64,000 nucleotides of DNA from Candidatus Celerinatantimonas neptuna (GTDB lineage: Bacteria; Pseudomonadota; Gammaproteobacteria; Enterobacterales; Celerinatantimonadaceae), in the NCBI GenBank assembly GCA_911810475.1, contig OU461276.1, positions 3,907,501 through 3,971,500 on the forward strand, read 5' to 3'. The notes beneath the pieces were generated by a model. The model was given only the letters and a program-made list of their open reading frames with translations, had not been told where the DNA came from and did not search any database. A program made the translations under genes and the position numbers. Positions 51,355-60,345 of the stretch are shown here, one piece after another (positions within the stretch are counted from its first letter, which is position 1; every line of letters begins with the position of its first letter).

Positions 51355-53370
51355 TTGGTCAAATCAATCCATACAGCCCAAATCGAGTGGAACCATCTTG
51401 GCCTTCCCGTCGCTCATCAATTTGATGACGTTTATTTTTCAAATAACAATGGCCTCGAGGAAACACGCTATGTTTTCCTTACCCAAAATAAACTCATACA
51501 ACGCTGGCAACAGAAGAAATGGCAACGTTTTGTGATTGCCGAATCAGGATTTGGAAGCGGACTAAACTTTCTTGCCACATGGCAATTATTCAGCCAGATT
51601 GATCACACAATAGCCCCATATTATCTACATTTTATTACTTTTGAAAAATATCCTCTCAAAAAAGGTGATCTAAAACAAACTCTCAGCCACTGGCCAGAAC
51701 TAAATCATTATGCAGAAGAGCTCCTTTATAGCTATCCTGAAATTTTTCATCCTGGCTGCCAACGATTACAGTTTGCAGAAGGGCGAATCACACTGGATAT
51801 CTGGTTTGGCGATATTCACGAATCACTTAACCACCTGCATACTACCGAACAAGGCCTTGTTGATTGTTGGTTTCTCGATGGTTTCGCTCCGAGCAAAAAC
51901 CCACAGATGTGGTCTCAGGAATTATTTAACTCTATGGCCAGAGTAAGTAGGCAACAAGCCACTTTCGCTACATTTACAGCAGCAGGCTTTGTCCGTCGGG
52001 GCTTACAACAAGCTGGTTTTAATGTCCAGAAGGTTCCGGGGTTCGGCCGTAAAAGAGAGATGATCTGTGGTCAATTATCACCAACAGCAACACCATCTAC
52101 ACAGTCAGCCCCATGGTATAGCAGGCCCATTAACACACCGACACAATCTGTTGCGATTATTGGCGCAGGAATTGCCGGAGCCAGTGTCAGTTGGGCTCTA
52201 TCTAAACGCGGAATCAAACACTCACTGTTTGAACAGGAAACTCACCCTGCCCAGGCAGCATCAGGAAACCGTCAGGGCGCAATATATCCTTTACTTGATG
52301 ACAGCCAAAGCCCATTAAGTGATTTTTTCATTGCCGCATTTTGCTATAACCGACACCTAATCCATCAATTAGAGCATATGGGGTACACCATTCATCACGA
52401 TTGGTGTGGTGTTTTTCAACTTAGTTATAACGAAAGATCATCAAAACGCTTACTCAGATTAGCCAACGCGAACTGGCCCGATCGATTAGCCACTTGGGTC
52501 GATAGTGCTCAAGCGAGTAAATTAGCAGGCCTGCCTCTGGAATATTCAGGGGTATTCTATCCTCTGGGAGGCTGGGCGACGCCTGCTGACATTGCCAGAG
52601 CGATGCTAAACGCCTCAGAAAAATCAGGTTGTCTCACAAGCCATTATGGCTATCACCTTACAAACTGGAAATCAGACGAGACACACTTCGAGCTCCAATT
52701 TAAGGCTCATCCAACCCAAACATTTTCGCATATTATTCTTTGTAACGGACACAATATTACATCATTCGATACCACACAAAGTTTGCCGGTCACACCGGTT
52801 CGGGGTCAGGTCACCCACTTAGAAACCAATGTGAACATCAGCAATCTAAAATCTGTCCTTTGTTACAATGGCTACATGACCCCTGCTCTTAACAAAAGTC
52901 ACTGCTTAGGGGCAACCCATCAAAGGGACCAATACCATAAAGCCCTTGATCAACAAGATACTCAAAACAATATCGAATCGCTTCAACGATGTATTTCTCA
53001 ACCCTGGAATCAGAATATCTCCCCAGACAACTCGGTTGGACGAGCTTCAGTACGTGCTGTCGTACGTGATCATCTTCCATTAGCAGGCCCTTTACCCTAT
53101 ATCCCAGAACTTATTGATAAATACCCTCAAATTCATACACCAGCCCTTAAGCAATCTGCACCGGCTTTACCCATTATACAAGGAGCGTATATTCTGGCAG
53201 GTCTGGGCTCTAGAGGCGTCACCAGTGCTCCATTGCTAGGGGAAATCATTGCCAGTGAAATAACCAATACGCCCCAGCCGGTAAACCAAACCATTTTGGA
53301 TGCATTGCATCCGGGACGTTTTTGGATTCGACGTCTTTTACGGGGTCAGCCGGTACAAAAGCAGGAATAA
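51355..53370 (+). CDS. mnmC: Bifunctional tRNA mnm5U34 enzyme MnmC, with a TTG start
   Basis: The 671 aa protein has an N-terminal SAM-dependent methyltransferase (about 1-250; FVIAESGFGSGLNFLATW near 58-75) and a C-terminal FAD-dependent oxidoreductase (about 262-640; IIGAGIAGASVSWAL near 268-282). It converts cmnm5(s2)U34 through nm5 to mnm5(s2)U34 in tRNAs. The start is TTG at 51355: an in-frame stop lies at 51343-51345, no ATG is nearby in frame, and gaggt lies 7 nt upstream. The opening then matches E. coli MnmC. It is divergent from fabB, as in E. coli. Confidence 0.95.
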   Translation: MVKSIHTAQIEWNHLGLPVAHQFDDVYFSNNNGLEETRYVFLTQNKLIQRWQQKKWQRFVIAESGFGSGLNFLATWQLFSQIDHTIAPYYLHFITFEKYPLKKGDLKQTLSHWPELNHYAEELLYSYPEIFHPGCQRLQFAEGRITLDIWFGDIHESLNHLHTTEQGLVDCWFLDGFAPSKNPQMWSQELFNSMARVSRQQATFATFTAAGFVRRGLQQAGFNVQKVPGFGRKREMICGQLSPTATPSTQSAPWYSRPINTPTQSVAIIGAGIAGASVSWALSKRGIKHSLFEQETHPAQAASGNRQGAIYPLLDDSQSPLSDFFIAAFCYNRHLIHQLEHMGYTIHHDWCGVFQLSYNERSSKRLLRLANANWPDRLATWVDSAQASKLAGLPLEYSGVFYPLGGWATPADIARAMLNASEKSGCLTSHYGYHLTNWKSDETHFELQFKAHPTQTFSHIILCNGHNITSFDTTQSLPVTPVRGQVTHLETNVNISNLKSVLCYNGYMTPALNKSHCLGATHQRDQYHKALDQQDTQNNIESLQRCISQPWNQNISPDNSVGRASVRAVVRDHLPLAGPLPYIPELIDKYPQIHTPALKQSAPALPIIQGAYILAGLGSRGVTSAPLLGEIIASEITNTPQPVNQTILDALHPGRFWIRRLLRGQPVQKQE

Positions 53371-53582
53371 AAAGGTCATCTTTTTTTGCATTTTTTTGAT
53401 ATAAAAATATTATAAAGTAGGCAATACATCTTAGAGAAGACTATGCTAAAAACATATCAGCCCTTGATTCTAAGCTTTTGTTGTCAAAACGATTCGTAAC
53501 TGACTCTATGACATCATTTCGCTGATAACGGGGCCAAAGGATTTAACCAGTATAAAGCAGTATACATCCAGTCACGACAGGA

Positions 53583-54671
53583 ATGCGAAATAGAATGACT
53601 TTACCTATTTTAATTTGTGATGATTCTAAATTTGCCCAGAAGCAAATGGCCAGAGCACTCCCCGAACACTGGGATGTATCCGTCAGCTTCGCATCTGATG
53701 GAGTCGAGGGCCTGGAGAAAATTCATAACGGCGAAGGTGAATTGGTATTTCTTGATCTGAATATGCCGAATTTAGATGGATATGGTGTCTTAGAAACGAT
53801 TCAAAAAGAAGACCTCCCTGCCCTTGTTATCGTGGTCTCTGGTGATATTCAGCCTCAGGCTCACACCCGCGTGACAAAACTGGGAGCGCTGGATTTTATA
53901 AAGAAACCAACCAATAAAAAGGTGATCCAGGAAATTCTGCAACGCTATGGTATTTTGACAGAGCATGAACTCAAAGAACCTGAAAAATCTGCACCAGAAG
54001 CTCCACCCCCAGAACCTAAAAATGCGGACACTTCCCCGGCCCCTATAACATCATCATCCGCCGATGAAATCGATCATCGCGACGAGTATCAGGAAATTGC
54101 AAACGTTGCTATGGGCCGGGCTGCGGACCTCTTGGCAAGAATGTTAGGCGCTTTTGTCGTATTACCCATTCCAAACGTCAATATCCTGGCCGTCAGCGAA
54201 CTGCACATGGCCCTTGGTGCCGTTGCCGACGATGAATCCATCTCAGCCGTCTGCCAGGGATATATTGGTGCGGGTATTTGTGGCGAGGCCTTACTCCTTT
54301 TCCATGATTCGAGCTTTGAAGATCTGGCTCAACTCATGCGCTATGAAGGCCAACTTGATGATGCCGGACAGCTCGAAGTTTTAATGGATGTTGCAAATAT
54401 TCTTATTGGAGCCTGTCTAAAAGGCATTGCAGACCAGCTTGATATGAATTTTTCTCAAGGGCATCCGGTTGTTCTCGGCCAGCATACCAATATCAATGAA
54501 TTGATTGAATCAACAACCCGACGCTGGAAACGCCAGACATTGGCCATTGAAATCAATTACGCCATTGAGAATCACAATATTAAATGTGACCTACTACTTT
54601 TATTTACTGAAGACTCATTACCCACCTTAAACAATAAACTAATCTACATGATGGAAGGGAGTGAAGCATGA
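53583..54671 (+). CDS. Response regulator with C-terminal CheC-like phosphatase domain
   Basis: This 362 aa protein has a receiver domain (about 5-122): acidic pair DD near 13-14, phospho-Asp in FLDLNMPNLDG near 56-66, VVSGD and KKP near 108. An acidic, proline-rich linker (about 132-165) follows, then a CheC/CheX-like domain (about 175-355). The helix LMDVANILIGA has D-x-x-N where active CheC proteins have E-x-x-N, so phosphatase activity is plausible but not certain. Its stop overlaps the start of a diguanylate cyclase by 4 nt (ATGA). The pair may link phosphorelay input to c-di-GMP production. The ATG at 53595 may be the true start, since homologues begin just before the LPILICDD segment. 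Confidence 0.85.
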   Translation: MRNRMTLPILICDDSKFAQKQMARALPEHWDVSVSFASDGVEGLEKIHNGEGELVFLDLNMPNLDGYGVLETIQKEDLPALVIVVSGDIQPQAHTRVTKLGALDFIKKPTNKKVIQEILQRYGILTEHELKEPEKSAPEAPPPEPKNADTSPAPITSSSADEIDHRDEYQEIANVAMGRAADLLARMLGAFVVLPIPNVNILAVSELHMALGAVADDESISAVCQGYIGAGICGEALLLFHDSSFEDLAQLMRYEGQLDDAGQLEVLMDVANILIGACLKGIADQLDMNFSQGHPVVLGQHTNINELIESTTRRWKRQTLAIEINYAIENHNIKCDLLLLFTEDSLPTLNNKLIYMMEGSEA

Positions 54672-55651
54672 GTGGAATCCAAGTCGATCTCAATGATTTC
54701 CACTGGATGTTGGAAATGATTCAGACCATAGATGTCGGGCTTGTTGTTCTGAATAAGCAATACAATATTCAGACGTGGAATACATTCATGGAAGCCCACA
54801 GTGGATTGCGCCCGGATCAGACACAAGGAAAAAATATTTTCGAACTTTTCCCAACACTTCCGCAAACTTGGTTACGAAATAAAGTAGATGCAGTATTTAT
54901 GCTGAATAACCGGTCATTTACCACTTGGGAACAACGCCCTTATGTTTTTAAATTCCGAAACTACCGTCCGATTACCGGAATGATTGAATTCATGTATCAA
55001 AACATGACGATCATTCCACTCAAATCACTCACCGGCGAAGTCACCCACGTCAGCTTGATTATTTATGATGTCACCGATGTTGCCACCAATAAAATGCAAC
55101 TGGAAAAAGTGAATACTCAGCTTGCACAAGTAAGCCGCACCGATGGATTAACCCAATTAAATAATCGTCGCTACTGGGAAGAGAGAGCCGAAGAGGAATA
55201 CAACCGAAATGTCCGCACACATCAGCCTTGTTCAATGGTCATGTTTGATATTGATCACTTTAAACGAATCAATGACAACTATGGACATTTAGCAGGAGAT
55301 GAAGTCATTCGACAAACAGCGGCAACATTGAAAAAAACAATGCGCAATACAGATATATCAGGGCGCTACGGTGGTGAAGAGTTTGTTGTTATTTTAGTAG
55401 ATACCCCCGAAGAAAAAGCATTCACATTTAGTGAACGGCTCCGTCACAACATTGAAAATTTAACCGTCAAATGGGAAAAAGAGTCAATCAATTTCACAGT
55501 TAGTTTAGGGCTCTGTGAACTTAGTAATGAATTTTCAAATTATCAGACTTGGTTAGAACAAGCCGACAAGGCTCTTTATCAGAGCAAAGAAAACGGCAGA
55601 AACAAAACAACCTGTGCTCATAAACAGACAAAAATAGCTCAGAATAAATAA
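54668..55651 (+). CDS. PAS-GGDEF diguanylate cyclase
   Basis: A 327 aa protein with an N-terminal PAS-like sensor (about 10-130; NKQYNIQTWNTFMEAHSG) and a C-terminal GGDEF domain (about 155-320). The catalytic signature is GGEEF near 238-242. Five residues before it is RNTD, an intact RxxD inhibitory site, so the enzyme should make c-di-GMP and be feedback-inhibited by it. There is no membrane helix, so it is cytoplasmic. Its start overlaps the stop of the upstream REC-CheC gene, implying stoichiometric production and possibly physical interaction. Confidence 0.93.
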   Translation: MSGIQVDLNDFHWMLEMIQTIDVGLVVLNKQYNIQTWNTFMEAHSGLRPDQTQGKNIFELFPTLPQTWLRNKVDAVFMLNNRSFTTWEQRPYVFKFRNYRPITGMIEFMYQNMTIIPLKSLTGEVTHVSLIIYDVTDVATNKMQLEKVNTQLAQVSRTDGLTQLNNRRYWEERAEEEYNRNVRTHQPCSMVMFDIDHFKRINDNYGHLAGDEVIRQTAATLKKTMRNTDISGRYGGEEFVVILVDTPEEKAFTFSERLRHNIENLTVKWEKESINFTVSLGLCELSNEFSNYQTWLEQADKALYQSKENGRNKTTCAHKQTKIAQNK

Positions 55652-55990
55652 ATCTGAAATAAACAAAGCTATTTAAATTGGATTAATGTGATTACCAAAA
55701 GAGATTGGCGGTATAATTGCCAACCGACTTTGTCGTGGCCGCGAGATCAGCGATATTCCAAGTTGGCAACTCAAGCCGACTTGGGAAGCAGCTCTAATTT
55801 AGCCAACTTCAATGCTGCTGTATTCATATTTTCTCTCAGCCAGATATACCGAACGCCATTAGGCCTGATCCGCATAAGCATTATTGTGTCAATCACTATC
55901 CGACTTAAATAAAGGCTCAAGTTCTTGCTTAGTCAAAGAAACCTCCTACGCTATAACGCTGAGCTCAGTTGCAAAATATATAGCGATTTG
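55652..55990. other. 339 bp intergenic region, unexplained
   Basis: No supported gene was found. The 55700-55800 part is somewhat richer in GC than its surroundings and can be read in short open stretches on both strands, each interrupted. It could be a decayed gene fragment, but I do not recognise a family. It lies between a diguanylate cyclase gene and the 3' end of the convergent GrpB-like gene. Confidence 0.35.
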
Positions 55991-56503
55991 TTAAGAATTG
56001 ATCACCTTTGCTATCAATTGACCTTTTAACTCTGTATACGACTTTCTGTCATTATGATATTGACTAGATAATATGCGTTTAAGATTTTGATACTCTGATA
56101 CTAACATCGGATTTGAGCAAAGCGCATCTCGAAATTTTATATAGTTATCCAGGCGTTTACTCTCACACAATGAAACGTGAATATAGTGAGTCCGCATTTC
56201 ATCTGAACCCTTTGCAAAGAAATAATCACCAAGAATATCTCTTTCGCCAAAATACTCATATGCGTCCGGTGGCAACGACTTCACCAACATTTCCAATTCT
56301 GCGATTGAATCCACTTCAATTCCGATATCAATAATTGGCTTTGCGCTTAACCCAGGAACACTTGTGCTTCCAATATGTTCAATTCGAGAGAGATATTTCC
56401 CTGCCCGTGTCATTATGAATAAGCGTTCTTTCTCGTACTCATTAGGCCAATCATCTGAATACTCAGAAAGCTTTACCGTACCTCTTTTTAATCCGATACT
56501 CAT
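55991..56503 (-). CDS. GrpB/UPF0157 family protein
   Basis: The 170 aa product belongs to the GrpB (UPF0157) family, related to nucleotidyltransferases. It shows the typical opening MSIGLKRGTVKLSEYSDDW and the motif RIEHIGSTSVPGLSAKPIIDI at about residues 40-60, which contains the GSTSVPGL.AKPIID signature with its putative catalytic Ser and Asp. The ATG at 56503 is chosen because it gives this conserved N-terminus and has ggga upstream; in-frame ATGs at 56521 and 56536 are less likely. Cellular function is not established, and it is not in an operon here. Confidence 0.88.
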   Translation of the reverse strand: MSIGLKRGTVKLSEYSDDWPNEYEKERLFIMTRAGKYLSRIEHIGSTSVPGLSAKPIIDIGIEVDSIAELEMLVKSLPPDAYEYFGERDILGDYFFAKGSDEMRTHYIHVSLCESKRLDNYIKFRDALCSNPMLVSEYQNLKRILSSQYHNDRKSYTELKGQLIAKVINS

Positions 56504-56902
56504 TGGACAGATCCCTAACATTTTATTAGTGCGCATGCGCGTTTTTCAAACCTATATAAATTATAAATGATGACGCAATAGATATTGCCTCAAACAGGCA
56601 ATATCTCACTACTGTTGACTCTCAGCGAGATTACTAAAATTAGGTCAACTAGCATTTATCTTGCATAATGTTTGGAGTACCCCGTAAATCACTTTAGGGC
56701 AGAAGTGATTTAGTGCAACCTGTCGGATCTGATTGCATCATGGTTTTGGAACTGACAGATTGAGTCCTAACTAATCCAGTTTATACTGTGAACACCAAGC
56801 GATTTTGTCATAACTGAACACCAATATATTTAAATGAAGCAATTTTGTTCTATTTTTTCTCTAACAGATCTCATATTCTATCAATAATATCCTATTGCCT
56901 CA
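56504..56902. promoter_or_regulatory. 399 bp intergenic region with inverted and direct repeats upstream of the AraC gene
   Basis: The region contains no gene. The arms taaatcactt (56685-56694) and aagtgattta (56703-56712) are a perfect 10-bp inverted repeat with an 8-nt loop. Two copies of gaacaccaa lie at 56790-56798 and 56816-56824, in direct orientation with a 26-bp period, 80-110 bp before the AraC-family gene. Direct repeats of this kind suit binding of an AraC-type regulator, so autoregulation is plausible but unproven. Confidence 0.5.
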
Positions 56903-57745
56903 ATGCAGATTATGAACGAATCAAACGAACAATTTCAATATCTGTCTTGCCCTCATATCAAAGGCATCACTGTATTAAAGGCAAAGATGCAAACATTTTC
57001 ATACGACAGACATGCTCACGAAGAATATTGCTTGGGAGTGACGTTAAAAGGCCGACAAGATTTTTTCAATGCCGGTCAATATTACCGGAGCCAGGTTGGC
57101 AATATCATTATTTTCAACCCGGAAGATGTCCATGATGGACATGCTGGCAATGATGGGTCATTGGAATATAAAATGCTCTATATCCCGCCCGAAAAGTTGG
57201 TTCCAATGATTCGGGCCATCAGCACAAACATGACACCTGACAGGTTACATTTGAATCATACCGTTCATCATGCCCCAAGGCTGAGAAATCAGATCCTTCA
57301 TCTAAGCATGATTCTTTCATCACCAGACTACTCTCAATTAGAGCAAGAAACAGGATTAATCCAGATCGCCGAATCTATGGCCAAACTCGCAGGCTGTTCT
57401 CCCATATTGGAACCATCACGCCGGATTGATACTTTATTGCTCAAAGCCAAAGAATTTATCCATCATCATTTAGAACAACCCATTACAATAGACGACATCT
57501 GCCACGAAGCAAACTTATCCAAATACCATTTTATTCGGATGTTTAAAGCACAATTTGGAATTACCCCTCATCAATATGTCATTAATTGCAGGATTAATCA
57601 GGCAAAAAAAGCACTTGAGCAAGGTGTGCAAACCAGTATGGCCGCACAACAAACTGGCTTTTCAGACCTTAGCCATCTAAGCCGCAGATTCAAAGGCGTG
57701 TTTGCCATGAGTCCCAGACAATATCAACAACAGTTCACACAATAA
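56903..57745 (+). CDS. AraC-family transcriptional regulator
   Basis: This 280 aa regulator has an N-terminal cupin-like AraC ligand-binding domain (about 25-160; YDRHAHEEYCLGVTLKGRQDF, then GNIIIFNPEDVHDG) and two C-terminal helix-turn-helix motifs (about 180-278). The latter show DDICHEANLSKYHFIRMFKAQFGITPHQY and the SDLSHLSRRFKGVFAMSPRQY segment. The domain layout resembles AraC proteins that often control an adjacent LysE-type exporter, but no exporter lies next to it here. Its targets are unknown. It is a single gene on the plus strand, just before mdcR. Confidence 0.93.
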   Translation: MQIMNESNEQFQYLSCPHIKGITVLKAKMQTFSYDRHAHEEYCLGVTLKGRQDFFNAGQYYRSQVGNIIIFNPEDVHDGHAGNDGSLEYKMLYIPPEKLVPMIRAISTNMTPDRLHLNHTVHHAPRLRNQILHLSMILSSPDYSQLEQETGLIQIAESMAKLAGCSPILEPSRRIDTLLLKAKEFIHHHLEQPITIDDICHEANLSKYHFIRMFKAQFGITPHQYVINCRINQAKKALEQGVQTSMAAQQTGFSDLSHLSRRFKGVFAMSPRQYQQQFTQ

Positions 57746-57856
57746 AGCTTCATAGCTCATTATCTCACTTTAATAAAAAACAAGCTGTTGTTTGCGTTAT
57801 GACTTCCTTTACAATAAAGAAAGCGGGTACGTCTTAATTGAATTGGGAGTTTTAAT

Positions 57857-58774
57857 GTGATTAACGCAGAAATCACTTTTCGCAAATTGGAAATTTTTCT
57901 CTGTTACATGGAGCAAGAAACCATTGGGCGAACCGCTGAAAAAATGTCAATTAGCAATGTCAGCGTTCATCGAGCGCTACATTCATTAGAAGATGGGATG
58001 CAATGCCCGCTATTCTCTCATGTAGGACGAAACTTAGTTCCACTTGAAACAGCTCACAAGCTGGCAAAATATGCCAGTGAAGTGATTACACTCATGACGC
58101 AGGGTATTGATGCGACCCGGGTTCTTGCCGGATTCGACCAAAAAAGAATTAAAATTGGCACACTCTATTCGCTGACCCTGGACACCGTTCCTAAATTACT
58201 CATGGGACTTAAATTACGTCGTCCCGAGCTGGAAGTTGACCTGACAATGGGCTCCAACAGTGCCTTACTGAATCAGCTTGAACATCAACGACTGCAAGCC
58301 ATCTTGATTTCCGTTACAGATTCTTTTATCGATCACCGGTTATTTGAAGTTTTGCCTTTATTTGATGATGATATTTTCCTTGCAGCGCCTATCAATTCAT
58401 CTATCGATGGACGCCATCATGTCGATTTAAGAACCTTAAGTAACGAATCTTTTGTTTCACTCAATGAAGGATTCGCGACCTACCACGGATTTCAAGAAGC
58501 CTTTAAAATTGCAGGATTCGAGCCGCGAATAGTCACCCGTGTCAACGATATTTTTTCAATGGTCAACCTGGTAAAAGCAGGTGTTGGATATACATTATTA
58601 CCCGGACGACTCACTCACGCTTATAAGGATGTCATTAAACTCATCAGGCTTGACCTGGATTATCAAATGAAACAAACCATTGCACTGATCATTGCCCGTA
58701 ATCAGGAACAAGACCCTAATTTGCGGGCATTAGTTGCCGAAAGCCGGATGTACGCTCGTCAGGCTCAACGCTGA
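57857..58774 (+). CDS. mdcR: LysR-family malonate-utilisation regulator
   Basis: This is a 305 aa LysR-type protein. Its opening (ITFRKLEIFLCYMEQETIGRTAE) and helix-turn-helix (ISNVSVHRALHSLEDGM near 32-48) are typical of MdcR, which activates malonate decarboxylase genes. It starts with GTG at 57857: the ATG two bases earlier would hit TGA immediately, and gggag lies 7 nt upstream. It faces the mdc operon convergently, and its stop overlaps the 3' end of mdcH by 10 bp. Divergent placement next to mdcA is common elsewhere, so this arrangement is slightly unusual. The effector domain fills about 90-295. Confidence 0.9.
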   Translation: MINAEITFRKLEIFLCYMEQETIGRTAEKMSISNVSVHRALHSLEDGMQCPLFSHVGRNLVPLETAHKLAKYASEVITLMTQGIDATRVLAGFDQKRIKIGTLYSLTLDTVPKLLMGLKLRRPELEVDLTMGSNSALLNQLEHQRLQAILISVTDSFIDHRLFEVLPLFDDDIFLAAPINSSIDGRHHVDLRTLSNESFVSLNEGFATYHGFQEAFKIAGFEPRIVTRVNDIFSMVNLVKAGVGYTLLPGRLTHAYKDVIKLIRLDLDYQMKQTIALIIARNQEQDPNLRALVAESRMYARQAQR

Positions 58775-59697
58775 TGATGGTAACGTTGGGTTAAAACCTG
58801 AAGTGTCTCAATAGGTTGCTGTGAAAAGGCTAATGCCTCCCCTCCAGCTGACATAACAGGCCGGGCCAGACTGGTCAACACAGAACCAGGAGGTAATTCA
58901 ATCGCTAGCCGGGTATCCCGTTGATAAGCACTTACCATAGCATCACTCCAACGAACCTGACGGGCCATATTCCAGGCCAAATCATCAGCAATTGCATCTG
59001 CTTTCCATAAGACCCGGGCCGTAGAACCACTCAAATAGCCATAACGTGGTCGTTTTAAAGATATATTCTTAAATGCATCAGCCAAAACCTCAGCAGATTT
59101 TTCAAGTAACGGACAATGAGAAGGAACACTGACATTTAATTTCCGGCCATCGCCTCCGAGTGCATGTGCTTTCAATTGAGCCAGTTCCATCGCCCGATCT
59201 GTTCCAGCGATAACAAATTGCTGTTCACCATTCAAATTAGCCAAATAAATTATTTCTCCCTGTAAAGATAAGGACTCAATAATCGATTCAACCTGATTTT
59301 GAAATAATCCCCGAATTGCCATCAATCCATAACCCTGAGGATAGGCCTGTCGCATTAACTCACCACGCAAAGATACCAGACGCAGGGCATCTTCAAACGC
59401 TAAAGCACCACAGGAAACAGCTGCAGCAAATGCCCCTATCGAAAGTCCACATGACAAATCAAAAGTAATATGATTTTCCTGAAGAAAATGAGTATGAATA
59501 ACCCCACTTACCAATAAACAAAGTTGAACGGCCCGTGTAGACACAAGCGCCTCTTGAGTATCCAGACTTAAAATATCTTCGCCTAATACCTCACTGGCCT
59601 GTTGTAATAAATATATTGTTGATGAAACCTCAGGCAATTGATGGAGCATACCTGGGAACTGAGGCCCCTGCCCTGGAAACATAATCATAACTTTCAT
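58765..59697 (-). CDS. mdcH: Malonate decarboxylase subunit epsilon (malonyl-CoA:ACP transacylase)
   Basis: A 310 aa FabD-like acyltransferase that loads malonyl groups onto the MdcC acyl carrier protein to start the decarboxylation cycle. It has the MFPGQGPQFPGM oxyanion segment (about residues 6-17), a nucleophile elbow GLSIGAFAAAV near 86-96 (Ser within GxSxG), and the PSHCPLL histidine near 200. It is the last gene of the operon, directly after mdcG with a 1-nt gap. Its 3' end overlaps that of the convergent mdcR by 10 bp. Confidence 0.93.
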   Translation of the reverse strand: MKVMIMFPGQGPQFPGMLHQLPEVSSTIYLLQQASEVLGEDILSLDTQEALVSTRAVQLCLLVSGVIHTHFLQENHITFDLSCGLSIGAFAAAVSCGALAFEDALRLVSLRGELMRQAYPQGYGLMAIRGLFQNQVESIIESLSLQGEIIYLANLNGEQQFVIAGTDRAMELAQLKAHALGGDGRKLNVSVPSHCPLLEKSAEVLADAFKNISLKRPRYGYLSGSTARVLWKADAIADDLAWNMARQVRWSDAMVSAYQRDTRLAIELPPGSVLTSLARPVMSAGGEALAFSQQPIETLQVLTQRYHHQR

Positions 59698-59698
59698 T

Positions 59699-60325
59699 TT
59701 ATTTTTCCTTCATCTGCCAAGGATTAGAACTAAGATATGGACCACCGGAGCTCTTCACCAAAACCGGTCCAGACTTTCGGCTCCATTCAGATAGAGCGAC
59801 GCCCCCATTTGGAGTCTCCAGCTGAATATCAATACGACATGGCAGTGACTCTAGAATATTCGCAATATTCGCTACCCAATCAAAAGATGGCGGAATAGCC
59901 GCCCTGACCAGTAAATCCAAATCACTTGACGCATGCATCACCGATTCACCGGTCGCCAGTGCATATCCACAGCTTCCAGTCACTCCCCAGGGCAAAGGCC
60001 AGCTCAGCCTCGTCAATGCAATCAGTGAACGAATCGGTGCCATATCTTTTTGTGGATGTAACTCCAAGAGTGATTGATTCACTAAATCTTCAGGATGAAC
60101 TACTTTTTGAACTAAAGTAGCAGGTACCCAGCAGGCCTGACGCTGAGAACGTAATGACCCACGAACCCCCGCAGCAATCCAGCCGTCCGCCTGTATATCA
60201 CGGCGGACAACCAGAGGATAATGAGGCTGCCAAATGTCGCTGATCCAGGATTCACAATGTCCAGACCACTTTATATCGCTAAGCGAATCTATCCAAATAA
60301 GATCATGCGGTGTAACAGCAACCAT
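59699..60325 (-). CDS. mdcG: Malonate decarboxylase holo-ACP synthase (phosphoribosyl-dephospho-CoA transferase)
   Basis: The 208 aa MdcG transfers the 2'-(5''-triphosphoribosyl)-3'-dephospho-CoA prosthetic group, made by MdcB, onto MdcC. It is a nucleotidyltransferase-fold enzyme with the metal-binding signature SSDLDLLV near 134-141, preceded by GVTGSCGYALATG near 114-126 (the GS motif). It opens with HDLIWID. It lies between mdcF and mdcH in the same operon, 20 bp after mdcF. Confidence 0.92.
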   Translation of the reverse strand: MVAVTPHDLIWIDSLSDIKWSGHCESWISDIWQPHYPLVVRRDIQADGWIAAGVRGSLRSQRQACWVPATLVQKVVHPEDLVNQSLLELHPQKDMAPIRSLIALTRLSWPLPWGVTGSCGYALATGESVMHASSDLDLLVRAAIPPSFDWVANIANILESLPCRIDIQLETPNGGVALSEWSRKSGPVLVKSSGGPYLSSNPWQMKEK

Positions 60326-60345
60326 CTTTAATTCATTCCTTGTAC

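Noticed and set aside
56845-57135. Plus-strand open frame of 96 codons ahead of the AraC gene
   Set aside because: It overlaps the AraC N-terminus in another frame. The AraC frame has full cupin and helix-turn-helix domains; the other has none.
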